Positions 8,018 through 15,741 of a DNA stretch of 32,384 nucleotides are shown in pieces. The position numbers were made by a program, and so were the translations under genes. Source of the stretch: an uncultured Chromatiaceae bacterium (lineage in GTDB: Bacteria; Pseudomonadota; Gammaproteobacteria; DRLM01); assembly GCA_945787555.1 (NCBI GenBank), contig CALZJG010000047.1, positions 1 to 32,384 of the forward strand, written 5' to 3'. Positions within the stretch are counted from its first letter, which is position 1. Each line of letters starts with the position of its first letter. Under the pieces are notes generated by a model that was not told the DNA's origin, did no database searches, and worked only from the letters and a program-made list of their open reading frames with translations.

Positions 8018-9721
8018 GTGCCTGATTCTATGAAAAACAAGAAGTTAACATTTATTTCTACGCTGTTCATGGGCCTACTCCTTGGCGGATGCGCCAGCCC
8101 TGAAGCACAACGCGCCCACGCGGCGGCGGTGGACGTGAGCGCTGAAAGCCCCCCTCCCATCGAGACCCCGACGGCGCACGCCACGCTCGCGCTGAGCGCC
8201 GACGATGAGGCGCCCGATTGGTTCGACTACCAGCCCAACATCGACCTGGACAGCCGTCCGCTCGGCGAGATCTTGGAAACCTGGGACCACGAAACGGAAG
8301 CGGTCGTCAGCGTCGAAGAGTCCGAGGGCGAGATCGACGACCAAGTAGACGACAATCTCTGGGATCACTTACGCGACGGCTTCGCGCTGGCCGATACCGG
8401 CCATCCCCGCATCGACGCTGAAATCAAATGGTTTACACGTCATCAGAACTACCTCGGGCGCGTGGCAAAACAAGCGGAGCCCTACCTGCACTACATTGTG
8501 GAACAGGTCGACGCCCGCGGCATGCCGCGTGAAATCGCCCTGCTGCCGGTCGTCGAAAGCGCCTTTCAGCCCTACGCCTACTCGCCCGGTCGTGCGGCCG
8601 GCCTGTGGCAATTCATCCCCGCCACCGCGCAGCGCTTCGGCCTGCGACTGAGTTGGTGGTATGACGGACGGCGCGACGTCATTGCTTCCACCGATGCGGC
8701 ATTGGAATATCTCGATCACCTGCATGATTTGTTCGACGGCGACTGGCTATTGGCACTGGCGGCCTACAACTCCGGCGAAGGCACGGTGCAGCGCGCCATA
8801 CGAAAGAACCAACGCCGCGGCAAACCCACCGATTATTGGTCGCTGCCATTACCGCGCGAAACCAAGGCCTATGTGCCGCGCTTATTGGCAGTGAGCGCCG
8901 TCGTTGCCGAACCCCATGCCCACGGCATCGCACTCACTCCCATTGCCAATGAACCCTACCTCGCGACGGTCGACGTCGGCACGCAAATCGACTTGCGCAT
9001 CGCCGCTCAGCTTGCCGACATGGACATGAATGAACTCTATCGCCTCAACCCCGGCTTCAATCGCGGTGCCACCGACCCGGCCGGACCGCACTATTTGGCC
9101 TTGCCCATCGACCGCGCCGCCGCCTTCGAGGCACGCCTGAGCGAACTGCCCGACGATCAACGTGTGCAGTGGCTGCGTCATCGCGTGCGCAACGGCGAGA
9201 CACTCAGCCACATCGCGGCGCGTTATCGTACCGACGTATCGCATATCAAGGCCCTCAACCATCTCAAAGGCACCACCATCCGCGCCGGACGTTACCTCTT
9301 GGTCCCCATGACCAGCCTGGAGCTTGCCGGCCCGGGCGCCCGCCGCGACAGTGGCGTCATCGATCACACCATCGCCCGCGGTGATACGCTGTGGGACATC
9401 GCCAGGAAATACGAAGTCAGCGTCAAACAGCTCACGGCCTGGAACGACATCTCCCCCGGCAAGCACCTGCGCCCCGGTCGCACGCTGCGCCTCCACACCG
9501 CGGCAGGAAATGACCCGCGTGTCGGCGGCCCGCCCAGAGTGGAACGCAAAATCACCTACACCGTGCGGCGCGGTGACTCATTGGCACGCATCTCCAAACG
9601 TTTCAACGTCAGCGTCAACCAACTCGTGCGCTGGAACGGACTCAACAAGCACAAATACCTCAAACCCGGCCAACGACTCAAAGTCATCGTCGACGTCACT
9701 CGGGTGGCTGAGAGCAGTTAA
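8018..9721 (+). CDS. mltD: Membrane-bound lytic murein transglycosylase D
   Basis: MltD cleaves peptidoglycan glycan strands to 1,6-anhydro ends. The 567-residue protein has a lipoprotein signal with lipobox LGGC (Cys25), an acidic linker (about 85-120), a family 1 SLT domain (about 140-280) with the catalytic Glu180 in VVESAFQPYAYSP and the motifs GLWQFIPATAQ and ALAAYNSGEG, then three LysM domains at about 387-430, 449-493 and 512-558 that bind N-acetylglucosamine chains. E. coli MltD has two LysM domains, so one extra is present here. AGAGAA lies 7 bases before GTG 8018; an ATG at 8030 would also keep the signal peptide. The gloB-mltD adjacency is conserved with E. coli, but here both point the same way, 52 bp apart. 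Confidence 0.93.
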   Translation: MPDSMKNKKLTFISTLFMGLLLGGCASPEAQRAHAAAVDVSAESPPPIETPTAHATLALSADDEAPDWFDYQPNIDLDSRPLGEILETWDHETEAVVSVEESEGEIDDQVDDNLWDHLRDGFALADTGHPRIDAEIKWFTRHQNYLGRVAKQAEPYLHYIVEQVDARGMPREIALLPVVESAFQPYAYSPGRAAGLWQFIPATAQRFGLRLSWWYDGRRDVIASTDAALEYLDHLHDLFDGDWLLALAAYNSGEGTVQRAIRKNQRRGKPTDYWSLPLPRETKAYVPRLLAVSAVVAEPHAHGIALTPIANEPYLATVDVGTQIDLRIAAQLADMDMNELYRLNPGFNRGATDPAGPHYLALPIDRAAAFEARLSELPDDQRVQWLRHRVRNGETLSHIAARYRTDVSHIKALNHLKGTTIRAGRYLLVPMTSLELAGPGARRDSGVIDHTIARGDTLWDIARKYEVSVKQLTAWNDISPGKHLRPGRTLRLHTAAGNDPRVGGPPRVERKITYTVRRGDSLARISKRFNVSVNQLVRWNGLNKHKYLKPGQRLKVIVDVTRVAESS

Positions 9722-9757
9722 GATCAATACGAGCCCTATGCTGCAAAGGAATAATCC

Positions 9758-10215
9758 GTGCCGCCGGCTCCAAGATCACTATCAAGAATATTGATCCCAG
9801 CCTTCTTGTCACTCACAGTCACCGCCACCGCCGGCCCATTTGCTGATGAATTGTCAAAGTGTTTGGTCAAATCCACGAACGAGGCCGATAGGAATTTACT
9901 CGTCAAATGGTTTTTTGCAGCCCTATCAAACCACCCGGAAGTACCTCAATGGCCAACATTCCGCCTAAACCAGGCGACGATCTCAACAAAGGAACTGCCA
10001 GTCTGTTCACCGTATTACTGGCTGAAAGATGTAAACAGGAAGCGCAGCAGGCACTGAAATTTGAAGGGGCAAGAACTTTTGAAACCAGTTTTCAAGTCCT
10101 ACGCGAGGTCGCCGCCCAAGGTTTAATGACGGATCCTAGTGTCATCAACTTTATGACCGGCCTTGAAAATCATCTGGATACTGAGCTACTAGAAAACACA
10201 TTTGATATTAAATAA
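9758..10215 (+). pseudogene. Small exported protein of unknown function, frameshifted
   Basis: The gene starts at GTG 9758, with AAAGGA 8-9 bases upstream, and encodes a signal peptide (hydrophobic ILIPAFLSLTVTATA, likely cleaved before GPFADEL). The frame stays convincing to about HPEV (codon GTA 9941-9943) and then becomes nonsense, stopping at about 10057. The -1 frame continues the protein from about TCA ATG at 9946 (SMANIPPKPGDDLNKG...) to TAA at 10213-10215. One base missing at about 9944 explains this; repaired, the product is about 152 residues, with two conserved Cys (KCLVKST and AERCKQEA) that could pair as a disulfide in the periplasm. I recognise this only as a small uncharacterised gammaproteobacterial exported protein. 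The region is AT-richer than its neighbours. A base-calling error is the main alternative. Confidence 0.65.
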
Positions 10216-10454
10216 ATCAAGCATCCATCTAAGCCCAAGCGGCACGCTAACCAGCACGGGTAGGGTGCGTCGGCCGACAATATTGTGCTTGTATATTTGA
10301 CAGTGACCAGCGCATCGAAGATGCGCGAACCTGATCGCGGCGATACGAATTTTATCTCACTCACTCATGTCCTCAGCCTCGTGCCGTCAACACCAGCAAC
10401 CCCTGCCCGTAGGAGCAACACGATCCTGCATGCGCCAGCGAAACAATCTCTATC
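10216..10454. other. Non-coding convergent gap between rpoS and the frameshifted exported-protein gene
   Basis: No supportable gene. The gap holds two adjoining perfect palindromes, GTCGGCCGAC (10269-10278) and ACAATATTGT (10277-10286), a 7-bp stem hairpin at 10310-10326, and a GTAGGGTGCGT stretch ending at about 10270 that resembles the edge of dispersed intergenic repeats seen in other gammaproteobacterial genomes. Both flanking genes end here, so it is a plausible site for transcription termination in both directions, though neither hairpin has an adjoining T-run. Confidence 0.5.
10310..10326. repeat. Perfect 7-bp inverted repeat with 3-nt loop
   Basis: GCGCATC (10310-10316), loop GAA, GATGCGC (10320-10326). 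On the minus strand it would fold as a compact hairpin with loop TTC downstream of rpoS, about 130 bp past its stop. There is no T-tract directly after the stem on either strand (the first T-rich stretch on the plus strand is about 20 bases away), so an intrinsic terminator is possible but not shown. Confidence 0.5.
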
Positions 10455-11408
10455 CTAGAAACCTAGGAACGTCTCCGCCGATGCGCCATTACGCTCGATC
10501 ACTTCGCGTAGTTTGCGCAACGCTTCGACCTGGATTTGTCGCGCCCGCTCTCGGGTGACGCCGATGCGATTACCGACTTCTTCCAGCGTCGCCGTTTCGT
10601 GACCGTGCAGGCCGAAGCGATGCTCGACCACTTCGCGCTGTTTGTCGTTTAGCTCAGCCAGCCAAGTTTCGATGCAATGCATCAGGTCTTCATCTTGCAA
10701 CACCACACTGGGCTCATTGCGTACATCGTCGGGAATAACGTCAAGGAGCGAGCGCTCTTGCGTGGCGGCGTCGATGGACACTTCGCGCTCGTTGAGATAG
10801 AGCATATGCTCGACTTCTTCGGCGGGTCTATGCAGCACCCGCGCGACTTCCTCGGAGCTGGGCTCGTGATCGAGGTGCTGCGCCAATTGGCGTGATGCGC
10901 GCAAGCAGGTATTGATCTGTTTGACAATGTGGATAGGCAAGCGCACGGTGCGGGTCTGGTTCATGAGCGCGCGTTCGATAGTCTGACGTATCCACCAGGT
11001 CGCGTAAGTGGAAAAACGAAAACCGCGTTCGGGATCGAATTTTTCTACTGCGCGGATCAAACCGAGATTGCCCTCCTCGATTAAATCCAATAAGGCAAGA
11101 CCACGGTTGATGTAGTGACGCGCGATTTTTACGACCAAACGCAAGTTGCTTTCAATCATGCGCTTGCGCGCATCACCGTCACCACTGAGCGCGAGACGCG
11201 CATAATAGACTTCCTCATCGGCGGTGAGCAGCGGCGTATAACCTATTTCACTGAGGTAGATGCGTGTGGCATCGAGTTGGCGGCTGCTGAATGCGCCGGG
11301 CTCGGCGGTGACGTCGCGCACACCCTCAGTGTGATCGCGATGCCACCCTTCGCTGCCCGGTGGGTAGGAACCCTTATCGAATTGCGTCGGCTCTTCGAGT
11401 TCGTCCAC
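10455..11408 (-). CDS. rpoS: RNA polymerase sigma factor RpoS (sigma-38)
   Basis: RpoS directs RNA polymerase to stationary-phase and general stress promoters. The 317-residue protein has region 1.2 (about 45-75, [21 protein letters not shown]), region 2 (about 85-155, with [35 protein letters not shown] and [16 protein letters not shown]), region 3 (about 165-240, [12 protein letters not shown]...) and the region 4 helix-turn-helix (about 255-310, [23 protein letters not shown]). Region 2 differs from RpoD by the short N-terminus, and the surE-pcm-nlpD context makes RpoS, not RpoD, the secure call. The start is GTG 11408 with a consensus AAAGGAGG six bases upstream. It is transcribed with, or from inside, nlpD, 101 bp upstream; in E. 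coli the main rpoS promoter lies within nlpD. The C-terminus (ETFLGF) overlaps a CCTAG-AAA-CCTAG direct repeat at the stop. Confidence 0.95.
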   Translation of the reverse strand: MDELEEPTQFDKGSYPPGSEGWHRDHTEGVRDVTAEPGAFSSRQLDATRIYLSEIGYTPLLTADEEVYYARLALSGDGDARKRMIESNLRLVVKIARHYINRGLALLDLIEEGNLGLIRAVEKFDPERGFRFSTYATWWIRQTIERALMNQTRTVRLPIHIVKQINTCLRASRQLAQHLDHEPSSEEVARVLHRPAEEVEHMLYLNEREVSIDAATQERSLLDVIPDDVRNEPSVVLQDEDLMHCIETWLAELNDKQREVVEHRFGLHGHETATLEEVGNRIGVTRERARQIQVEALRKLREVIERNGASAETFLGF

Positions 11409-11414
11409 GGTGGG

Positions 11415-11422
11415 CCTCCTTT
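11415..11422 (-). promoter_or_regulatory. Strong ribosome binding site of rpoS
   Basis: On the minus strand AAAGGAGG, complementary to the 16S 3' end, stands six bases before GTG 11408 and fixes that start codon. It is much stronger than the sites of the neighbouring genes and fits control of rpoS at translation. The leader between nlpD and rpoS (about 11409-11509) contains only a short ACTC-TGA-GAGT inverted repeat; no large E. coli-like leader fold could be judged by eye. Confidence 0.6.
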
Positions 11423-11509
11423 CAGAGCGCTGCGGCGGACTCTCAGAGTGCCCCTATAAATACAATCTTGCAAGAGGGTATTCCCCTAGGTGTGTGCCCA
11501 GCAGAGGCG

Positions 11510-12265
11510 TCAAGACCTTGGCTTGGGTAGGTACCGAAGCGGATTAACAGGCTTACCGTCAACTCGAATTTGAAAGTGCAAGGCGGCCGCGCCCTGCTCT
11601 TTGGCGCCCATATCGGCAATATGTTGGCCACTTCCCACGGCGTCGCCTTCCTTCACGTGCAACGCGCGGTTGTATCCATAAGCGCTCAATAATTCATCAC
11701 TATGTTTAACGATGATGAGATTGCCGTATCTAAGCAAACCGCTGCCGGCGTAGACCACGCGACCGGCGGCGGCGGCGTACACCGATTGACCCAGGCGACC
11801 GCCGATGTCGATGCCCTTGCGCCTGGCATCGGCGCTCGAGTAAGTGGACAGCAACTTGCCTTGTGTGGGCCATTGCCAAGCGACGACGGCCCGGGTCGCA
11901 CGCGCTGGCGCGCGGGTCGGCGTGCGGGAAGACGATACTGTATCGGAACCTGGCGAGGCACTACGACGCGTTACCGGTGCCCCCTCGCCGATACCCGTGG
12001 CAGCGCGCTGATCCGGCCAGGCCTCTGAACTGGGTGGCGCCACACGTAGCATTTGGCCGGGGAAGATGGTGTACGGCGACGACAAGTCGTTCCAGCGCGC
12101 CACATCACGATAATCCTGACCGTATCGAAAGCTGACGGAATAGAGGGTATCACCCCGGTCAACACGATGGTGCACTAAGCTGCCGCAGCCGCTCACCATC
12201 AGCAGCATCCATAAGCACCAACCTAGCACCCAACGCTGACACCATGGTCCGCGACGACTATTCAT
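11510..12265 (-). CDS. nlpD: NlpD-like lipoprotein, amidase activator (LysM plus degenerate M23)
   Basis: NlpD activates the amidase AmiC for septal peptidoglycan splitting at the outer membrane. The 251-residue product has a lipoprotein signal (lipobox VSGC, Cys27), a LysM domain (about 31-76, HHRVDRGDTLYSVSFRYG), a Pro/Ser/Arg-rich linker (about 80-125) and a C-terminal M23 domain (about 130-245). The M23 zinc ligands are lost: the first metal His of the HxxxD motif is Lys in RRKGIDIGG, as in E. coli NlpD, though LHFQIR remains. That matches an activator, not an endopeptidase. ATG 12265 is chosen (GAG six bases upstream, short n-region); the frame stays open to TTG 12313. It precedes rpoS, and follows the yqaA-like gene by 67 bp. 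Confidence 0.9.
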   Translation of the reverse strand: MNSRRGPWCQRWVLGWCLWMLLMVSGCGSLVHHRVDRGDTLYSVSFRYGQDYRDVARWNDLSSPYTIFPGQMLRVAPPSSEAWPDQRAATGIGEGAPVTRRSASPGSDTVSSSRTPTRAPARATRAVVAWQWPTQGKLLSTYSSADARRKGIDIGGRLGQSVYAAAAGRVVYAGSGLLRYGNLIIVKHSDELLSAYGYNRALHVKEGDAVGSGQHIADMGAKEQGAAALHFQIRVDGKPVNPLRYLPKPRS

Positions 12266-12332
12266 CATCGTCTCAACCAGCCGTTTTGTTGCTATCAGAA
12301 ACATCCAGCTCAAATGCCGGCATCGCGCCCGT

Positions 12333-12911
12333 TCACGCCCGCAAGAAAAAATATACGGCTATGATGATAAACACCAACAACCATCCCAAGCGATCGACAT
12401 AGGCGCGCAGTATCTTCTCCATGCCGGCCCCTCCCCACCACATCAATCCTGCAACGAGGAAGAAGCGCGCACCGCGCCCTACGGCCGAAGCGGCCACAAA
12501 AGGCAAGAACGGCATGGCGAGCGCGCCCGCGGCGATGGTGAATATTTTATAAGGAATGGGTGAAAAACCGGCGATCAATATCGCCCAAATGCCCCAATGC
12601 TCGAACCACGTCTTGGCCTCTTCATAGGTAGGCCAATAGCCCCATCGATGCAGCAGCGGTTCGATAGATTCGAACGCGAACACACCGATGAGATAACCAA
12701 ACATGCCGCCCACCACCGAGGCCAGGGTGGTGAGCGCGGCGTAGAACCAGGCCGCTTGGCGTTTGGCCAATGCCATGGGGGCCAACATCACATCGGGAGG
12801 TATGGGAAAAAATGACGATTCGGCGAAACTCAAGCCCGCCAGATACCATGGCGCATGGCGATGGATGGCCCAGGTCATGGCCCGGTCATAAAGCGCGGAA
12901 AATACTCGCAC
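12333..12911 (-). CDS. yqaA: YqaA-family DedA-like membrane protein
   Basis: A 192-residue integral membrane protein of the DedA/VTT superfamily, subgroup YqaA. Visible are four or five hydrophobic segments (about 21-45, 53-80, 110-135, 145-170, 172-190), the motif FPIPPDVMLAPMALA near residue 36 and GFSPIPYKIFTIAAGAL near 114, the latter with the conserved Arg-free loop Pro residues of the family. Members of the superfamily move or flip lipids across membranes; the YqaA substrate is not known. GTG 12911 overlaps the pcm stop by one base (TAGTG). Its place between pcm and nlpD occurs also in Xanthomonadaceae-like genomes, from memory. It is separated from nlpD by 67 bp. Confidence 0.85.
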   Translation of the reverse strand: MRVFSALYDRAMTWAIHRHAPWYLAGLSFAESSFFPIPPDVMLAPMALAKRQAAWFYAALTTLASVVGGMFGYLIGVFAFESIEPLLHRWGYWPTYEEAKTWFEHWGIWAILIAGFSPIPYKIFTIAAGALAMPFLPFVAASAVGRGARFFLVAGLMWWGGAGMEKILRAYVDRLGWLLVFIIIAVYFFLRA

Positions 12912-13570
12912 TATTCCGACCCAGCGCGCATGGGCACGAAACTCACCGCATCCAACACTTCGTCGCTATATCCCTGCGCGGTGCGGGTGATCAATACCAG
13001 TGTTTGCGCGTTGGCGGCCCCGACCGGGATCACCAAGCGACCGCCCTCCGCTAATTGTTCTAGCAAGGCATGCGGCACATGCTCGGGGGCGGCGGCGGCC
13101 AAGATGCCATCATAGGGGCCATACTCGGGCCAGCCGAGGGTGCCATCGGCATGTTTGATACGGATGTTGCGTAAACGGAGCGCTTGAAAACGGCGCCGCG
13201 CCAGCGGAATCAGCGCGCTGACGCGCTCCACGGTGTACATCTCCGGCACCAACTGCGCCAAGACGGCCGTTTGATACCCGGAACCGGTACCCACTTCCAA
13301 GACGCGCCGCAACGGACCGCTCGCCAGCAAGGCTTCGGTCATGCGCGCCACCACATAGGGTTGGGAAATGGTTTGACCGTGCCCAATGGGCAACGCGGTT
13401 TCATCGTAGGCGCGCGAGGCGAGGGCTTCATCGACGAAGATATGGCGCGGGGTATTGCGCATCACCTCCAATACCGCCGGATCGCTGATACCCAATTCTT
13501 GCATGCGATCCATGAGGCGGTCGCGCGTCCGCTGCGAGGTCATGCCGATACCGCGTAGATCCTCTCTCAT
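12911..13570 (-). CDS. pcm: Protein-L-isoaspartate O-methyltransferase
   Basis: The enzyme methylates isoaspartyl residues in aged proteins with SAM, starting their repair; cytosolic. The 219-residue product has the family landmarks: the N-terminal helix [17 protein letters not shown], the active-site loop [22 protein letters not shown] motif [17 protein letters not shown], motif II VERVSAL, and motif III-like [21 protein letters not shown] with [12 protein letters not shown] 13570 is chosen because it overlaps the surE stop as ATGA and has GGGAG five bases upstream; the frame is open further but that part is only a shadow of surE. Stop TAG overlaps the start of the yqaA-like gene. It fits stationary-phase protein maintenance next to rpoS. 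Confidence 0.94.
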   Translation of the reverse strand: MREDLRGIGMTSQRTRDRLMDRMQELGISDPAVLEVMRNTPRHIFVDEALASRAYDETALPIGHGQTISQPYVVARMTEALLASGPLRRVLEVGTGSGYQTAVLAQLVPEMYTVERVSALIPLARRRFQALRLRNIRIKHADGTLGWPEYGPYDGILAAAAPEHVPHALLEQLAEGGRLVIPVGAANAQTLVLITRTAQGYSDEVLDAVSFVPMRAGSE

Positions 13571-14322
13571 GTCACTCCCATGCCTTCCACCCAGGTGGCC
13601 ACCCGCTCCAGGGCGGCATAACGGGTGAGGTCCACCTGCAAGGGCGTAATCGACACCCAACCATGGCGCACGGCGTGAAAATCCGTGCCCGGCCCGGCGT
13701 CCTCCTCCGGCCCGGCGGGACCCACCCAATAAATGGTGCGACCGCGCGGATCGCGGCTCTTAACCACCGGCTCAGCCTTGCGGCGATGTCCCAAGCGGGT
13801 GGCCTCGAAGCCTGCCAGTTCCGTCCACGGCAGATCGGGCACATTGACGTTGAGTATCGTGTCCGCCGGCAACGGCTCGTGTTGCAGGCGCAGCACCAAG
13901 CGCTGGGCCACGGCGGCGGCGGTAGCATAATGCTGAGGCGCTTCCCCCGACAAGGACACGGCGATGGCCGGCAAGCCCAGAAACCGCCCTTCCATCGCGG
14001 CCGCCACGGTGCCGGAATAAATCACATCATCACCCAAATTGGCGCCGGTGTTGACGCCGGACACCACCATGTCGGGCTCCTGCTCCAATAGGCCGGTGAT
14101 GGCCAGGTGCACGCAATCGGTGGGCGTACCGTCCACGTAGGTAAAGCCGTTCTCGGCGCGGTGCGTGCGCAAGGGACTGTCCAGGGTGAGTGAATTACTG
14201 GCGCCACTGCGATTGCGTTCAGGGGCCACCACGGTCACCGCGGCGATTTGAGCCAAGGACTCCGCCAGCGCGGCCAAGCCGGGTGCCAGATAGCCATCGT
14301 CGTTACTGATCAGGATTCTCAT
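13567..14322 (-). CDS. surE: 5'/3'-nucleotidase SurE
   Basis: SurE dephosphorylates nucleoside monophosphates and short polyphosphates with a divalent metal, in the cytosol; a survival factor in stationary phase. The 251-residue product has the metal site Asp8-Asp9 (NDDGYLAPG), Ser39 ([10 protein letters not shown]) and Asn91 ([25 protein letters not shown]), and the PTDCVHLA loop. ATG 14322 gives the conserved [10 protein letters not shown] start. The stop overlaps pcm as ATGA. It is the first gene of the surE-pcm-yqaA-nlpD-rpoS cluster and is divergent from the HDOD gene pair, with 158 bp between the starts. Confidence 0.95.
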   Translation of the reverse strand: MRILISNDDGYLAPGLAALAESLAQIAAVTVVAPERNRSGASNSLTLDSPLRTHRAENGFTYVDGTPTDCVHLAITGLLEQEPDMVVSGVNTGANLGDDVIYSGTVAAAMEGRFLGLPAIAVSLSGEAPQHYATAAAVAQRLVLRLQHEPLPADTILNVNVPDLPWTELAGFEATRLGHRRKAEPVVKSRDPRGRTIYWVGPAGPEEDAGPGTDFHAVRHGWVSITPLQVDLTRYAALERVATWVEGMGVT

Positions 14323-14372
14323 GGAAGCGCTTGACTACTCCTAGGTGCGCGGCCGCGGCAAAACGGCTTAAC

Positions 14373-14378
14373 TATACT
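14373..14378 (+). promoter_or_regulatory. Candidate -10 element of the HDOD operon
   Basis: TATACT preceded by C (CTATACT) lies about 100 bp before the first HDOD start. It is five of six to TATAAT and also matches the RpoS-type -10 preference CTAYACT. No -35 hexamer is clear at 17 bases; the TTGACT at 14331 is too far. Such weak -35 promoters with a CTATACT core are typical of RpoS targets, and rpoS is nearby, but this is inference. Confidence 0.35.
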
Positions 14379-14480
14379 GGAATCTGGCTGATCTCGACAC
14401 CAGGCTGGCACGCAGCCCTCTATTTTCCCTGCTCGCTGCCGCTATACCCACTGGATGAATGGCATAAGCCAGGGATTACC

Positions 14481-15728
14481 ATGACGGCGCCCAAACGACT
14501 CATAGACCGCAATCTGCTCGCCAGCCTGGAGCCTTTGCGCATGCTGGACACTGAGAGCCTGAACGATCTCGCCGGTAAAACTTATCTGGAGCCGTTGCGG
14601 GCGGGTCAGTCTTTGTTTCGTTTCGATCAAAACGACGACTGCATGATCTTCGTCATCACCGGCAGTGTCGAGATCATGGAGCGCAACGGCGAATCAGTCA
14701 CGATCAGCGGCGGCACGCCGGAAGCGTTGCGCCCCCTGAGCCCGCTGAAGCCTCGCCGAACTACGGCTAACACTAAGACGGATGCATTTGTCGTTCGCAT
14801 CAATGACGGTCTTTTGGATATGCTGTCACAGGCCAGTACGACCGCCGGCTTCGGCGCCAGCAACATCGAAGTCGAAGAGGACAGCAGCGAAAATGCACTG
14901 TTCGCGCAACTCTACGATGATTACAGCCAAAACAAGTTAGCCATACCCAGTATGCCCGACATCGCCTTGCGGGTACGCAAGGCGATTCAAGATGATAAAA
15001 AATCCGTGGACGACATCGCCAAGATCATACAAGCCGATGCACCGATGGCGGTACGTATCGTGCAAGTGGCCAACAGTGCGTTGTATCGCGGCAAATCAGA
15101 TATCACCAGTTTGCGCATGGCGGTCACACGCCTGGGATTGAGCCAGACGCGCAATCTTGTGTTTAGCTTTGCATTAAAGCAATTATTCCAGACCAAAGCA
15201 CCGTTGTTGCGCCAACGTATGATAGAACTATGGAGGCACACGACCTTGGTAGCGGCCTTGAGCGCGATACTGGGTCGCATGCGCCCCGGCTTCGATGTGG
15301 ACCGCGCTCTGCTGGCCGGATTAATTCATGACATCGGCGTGCTGCCGATACTTGGCTACGCGGAGCAGTACCCCGATCTTGCCTCGGAACGCACAGTGCT
15401 GGAAACGACCATCAAGAACCTACGCGGACAACTCGGCGCCATGGTATTGCGTCTGTGGCAATTTGACGAAGATTTGATCAATGTCGCCTTGGACGCCGAG
15501 GATTGGTCGCGCGACAGCCATGAACAAGCCGACTATTGCGATATCGTGATCATCGCCCAACTCCACAGCTATGTGGGAACGCCGATGATGACGCGCTTGC
15601 CGGCCATAGACCAAGTTCCCGCTTACGCCAAACTGGCACTGGGTGAACTCGGACCGCGGAAATCGCTCAAGGTGCTGGAAGAGGCGCGCGAAGAAGTGAG
15701 CGAAGTACATAAACTACTGATGAATTGA
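14481..15728 (+). CDS. HDOD-domain signalling protein with N-terminal CNB-like domain (copy 1)
   Basis: The 415-residue protein has an N-terminal region (about 10-120) resembling a cyclic-nucleotide-binding-like beta-roll (LAGKTYLEPLRAGQSLF, CMIFVITGSVEIMER), a short acidic linker (about 128-142), and an HDOD domain (about 150-385). In the HDOD part are SMPDIALRVRKAIQD, ADDI-type helices with QADAPMAVRIVQVANSALY, HTTLVA, and the pair HD at 283-284 in LIHDIGVLP. HDOD domains usually lack full HD-phosphohydrolase metal sets; the sensor-like role is inferred, not shown. A ligand for the roll is not identified and the usual phosphate-binding cassette is not seen. ATG 14481 has AGGGA six bases upstream; the open frame to 14331 is leader. 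Copy 2 follows 13 bp later. Confidence 0.85.
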   Translation: MTAPKRLIDRNLLASLEPLRMLDTESLNDLAGKTYLEPLRAGQSLFRFDQNDDCMIFVITGSVEIMERNGESVTISGGTPEALRPLSPLKPRRTTANTKTDAFVVRINDGLLDMLSQASTTAGFGASNIEVEEDSSENALFAQLYDDYSQNKLAIPSMPDIALRVRKAIQDDKKSVDDIAKIIQADAPMAVRIVQVANSALYRGKSDITSLRMAVTRLGLSQTRNLVFSFALKQLFQTKAPLLRQRMIELWRHTTLVAALSAILGRMRPGFDVDRALLAGLIHDIGVLPILGYAEQYPDLASERTVLETTIKNLRGQLGAMVLRLWQFDEDLINVALDAEDWSRDSHEQADYCDIVIIAQLHSYVGTPMMTRLPAIDQVPAYAKLALGELGPRKSLKVLEEAREEVSEVHKLLMN

Positions 15729-15741
15729 CAGGTGATATAGG

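Noticed and set aside
14331-14480. Upstream extension of HDOD copy 1
   Set aside because: The frame is open but has no ribosome binding site at 14331 and the sequence has no counterpart in copy 2; ATG 14481 has AGGGA and aligns with the start of copy 2.
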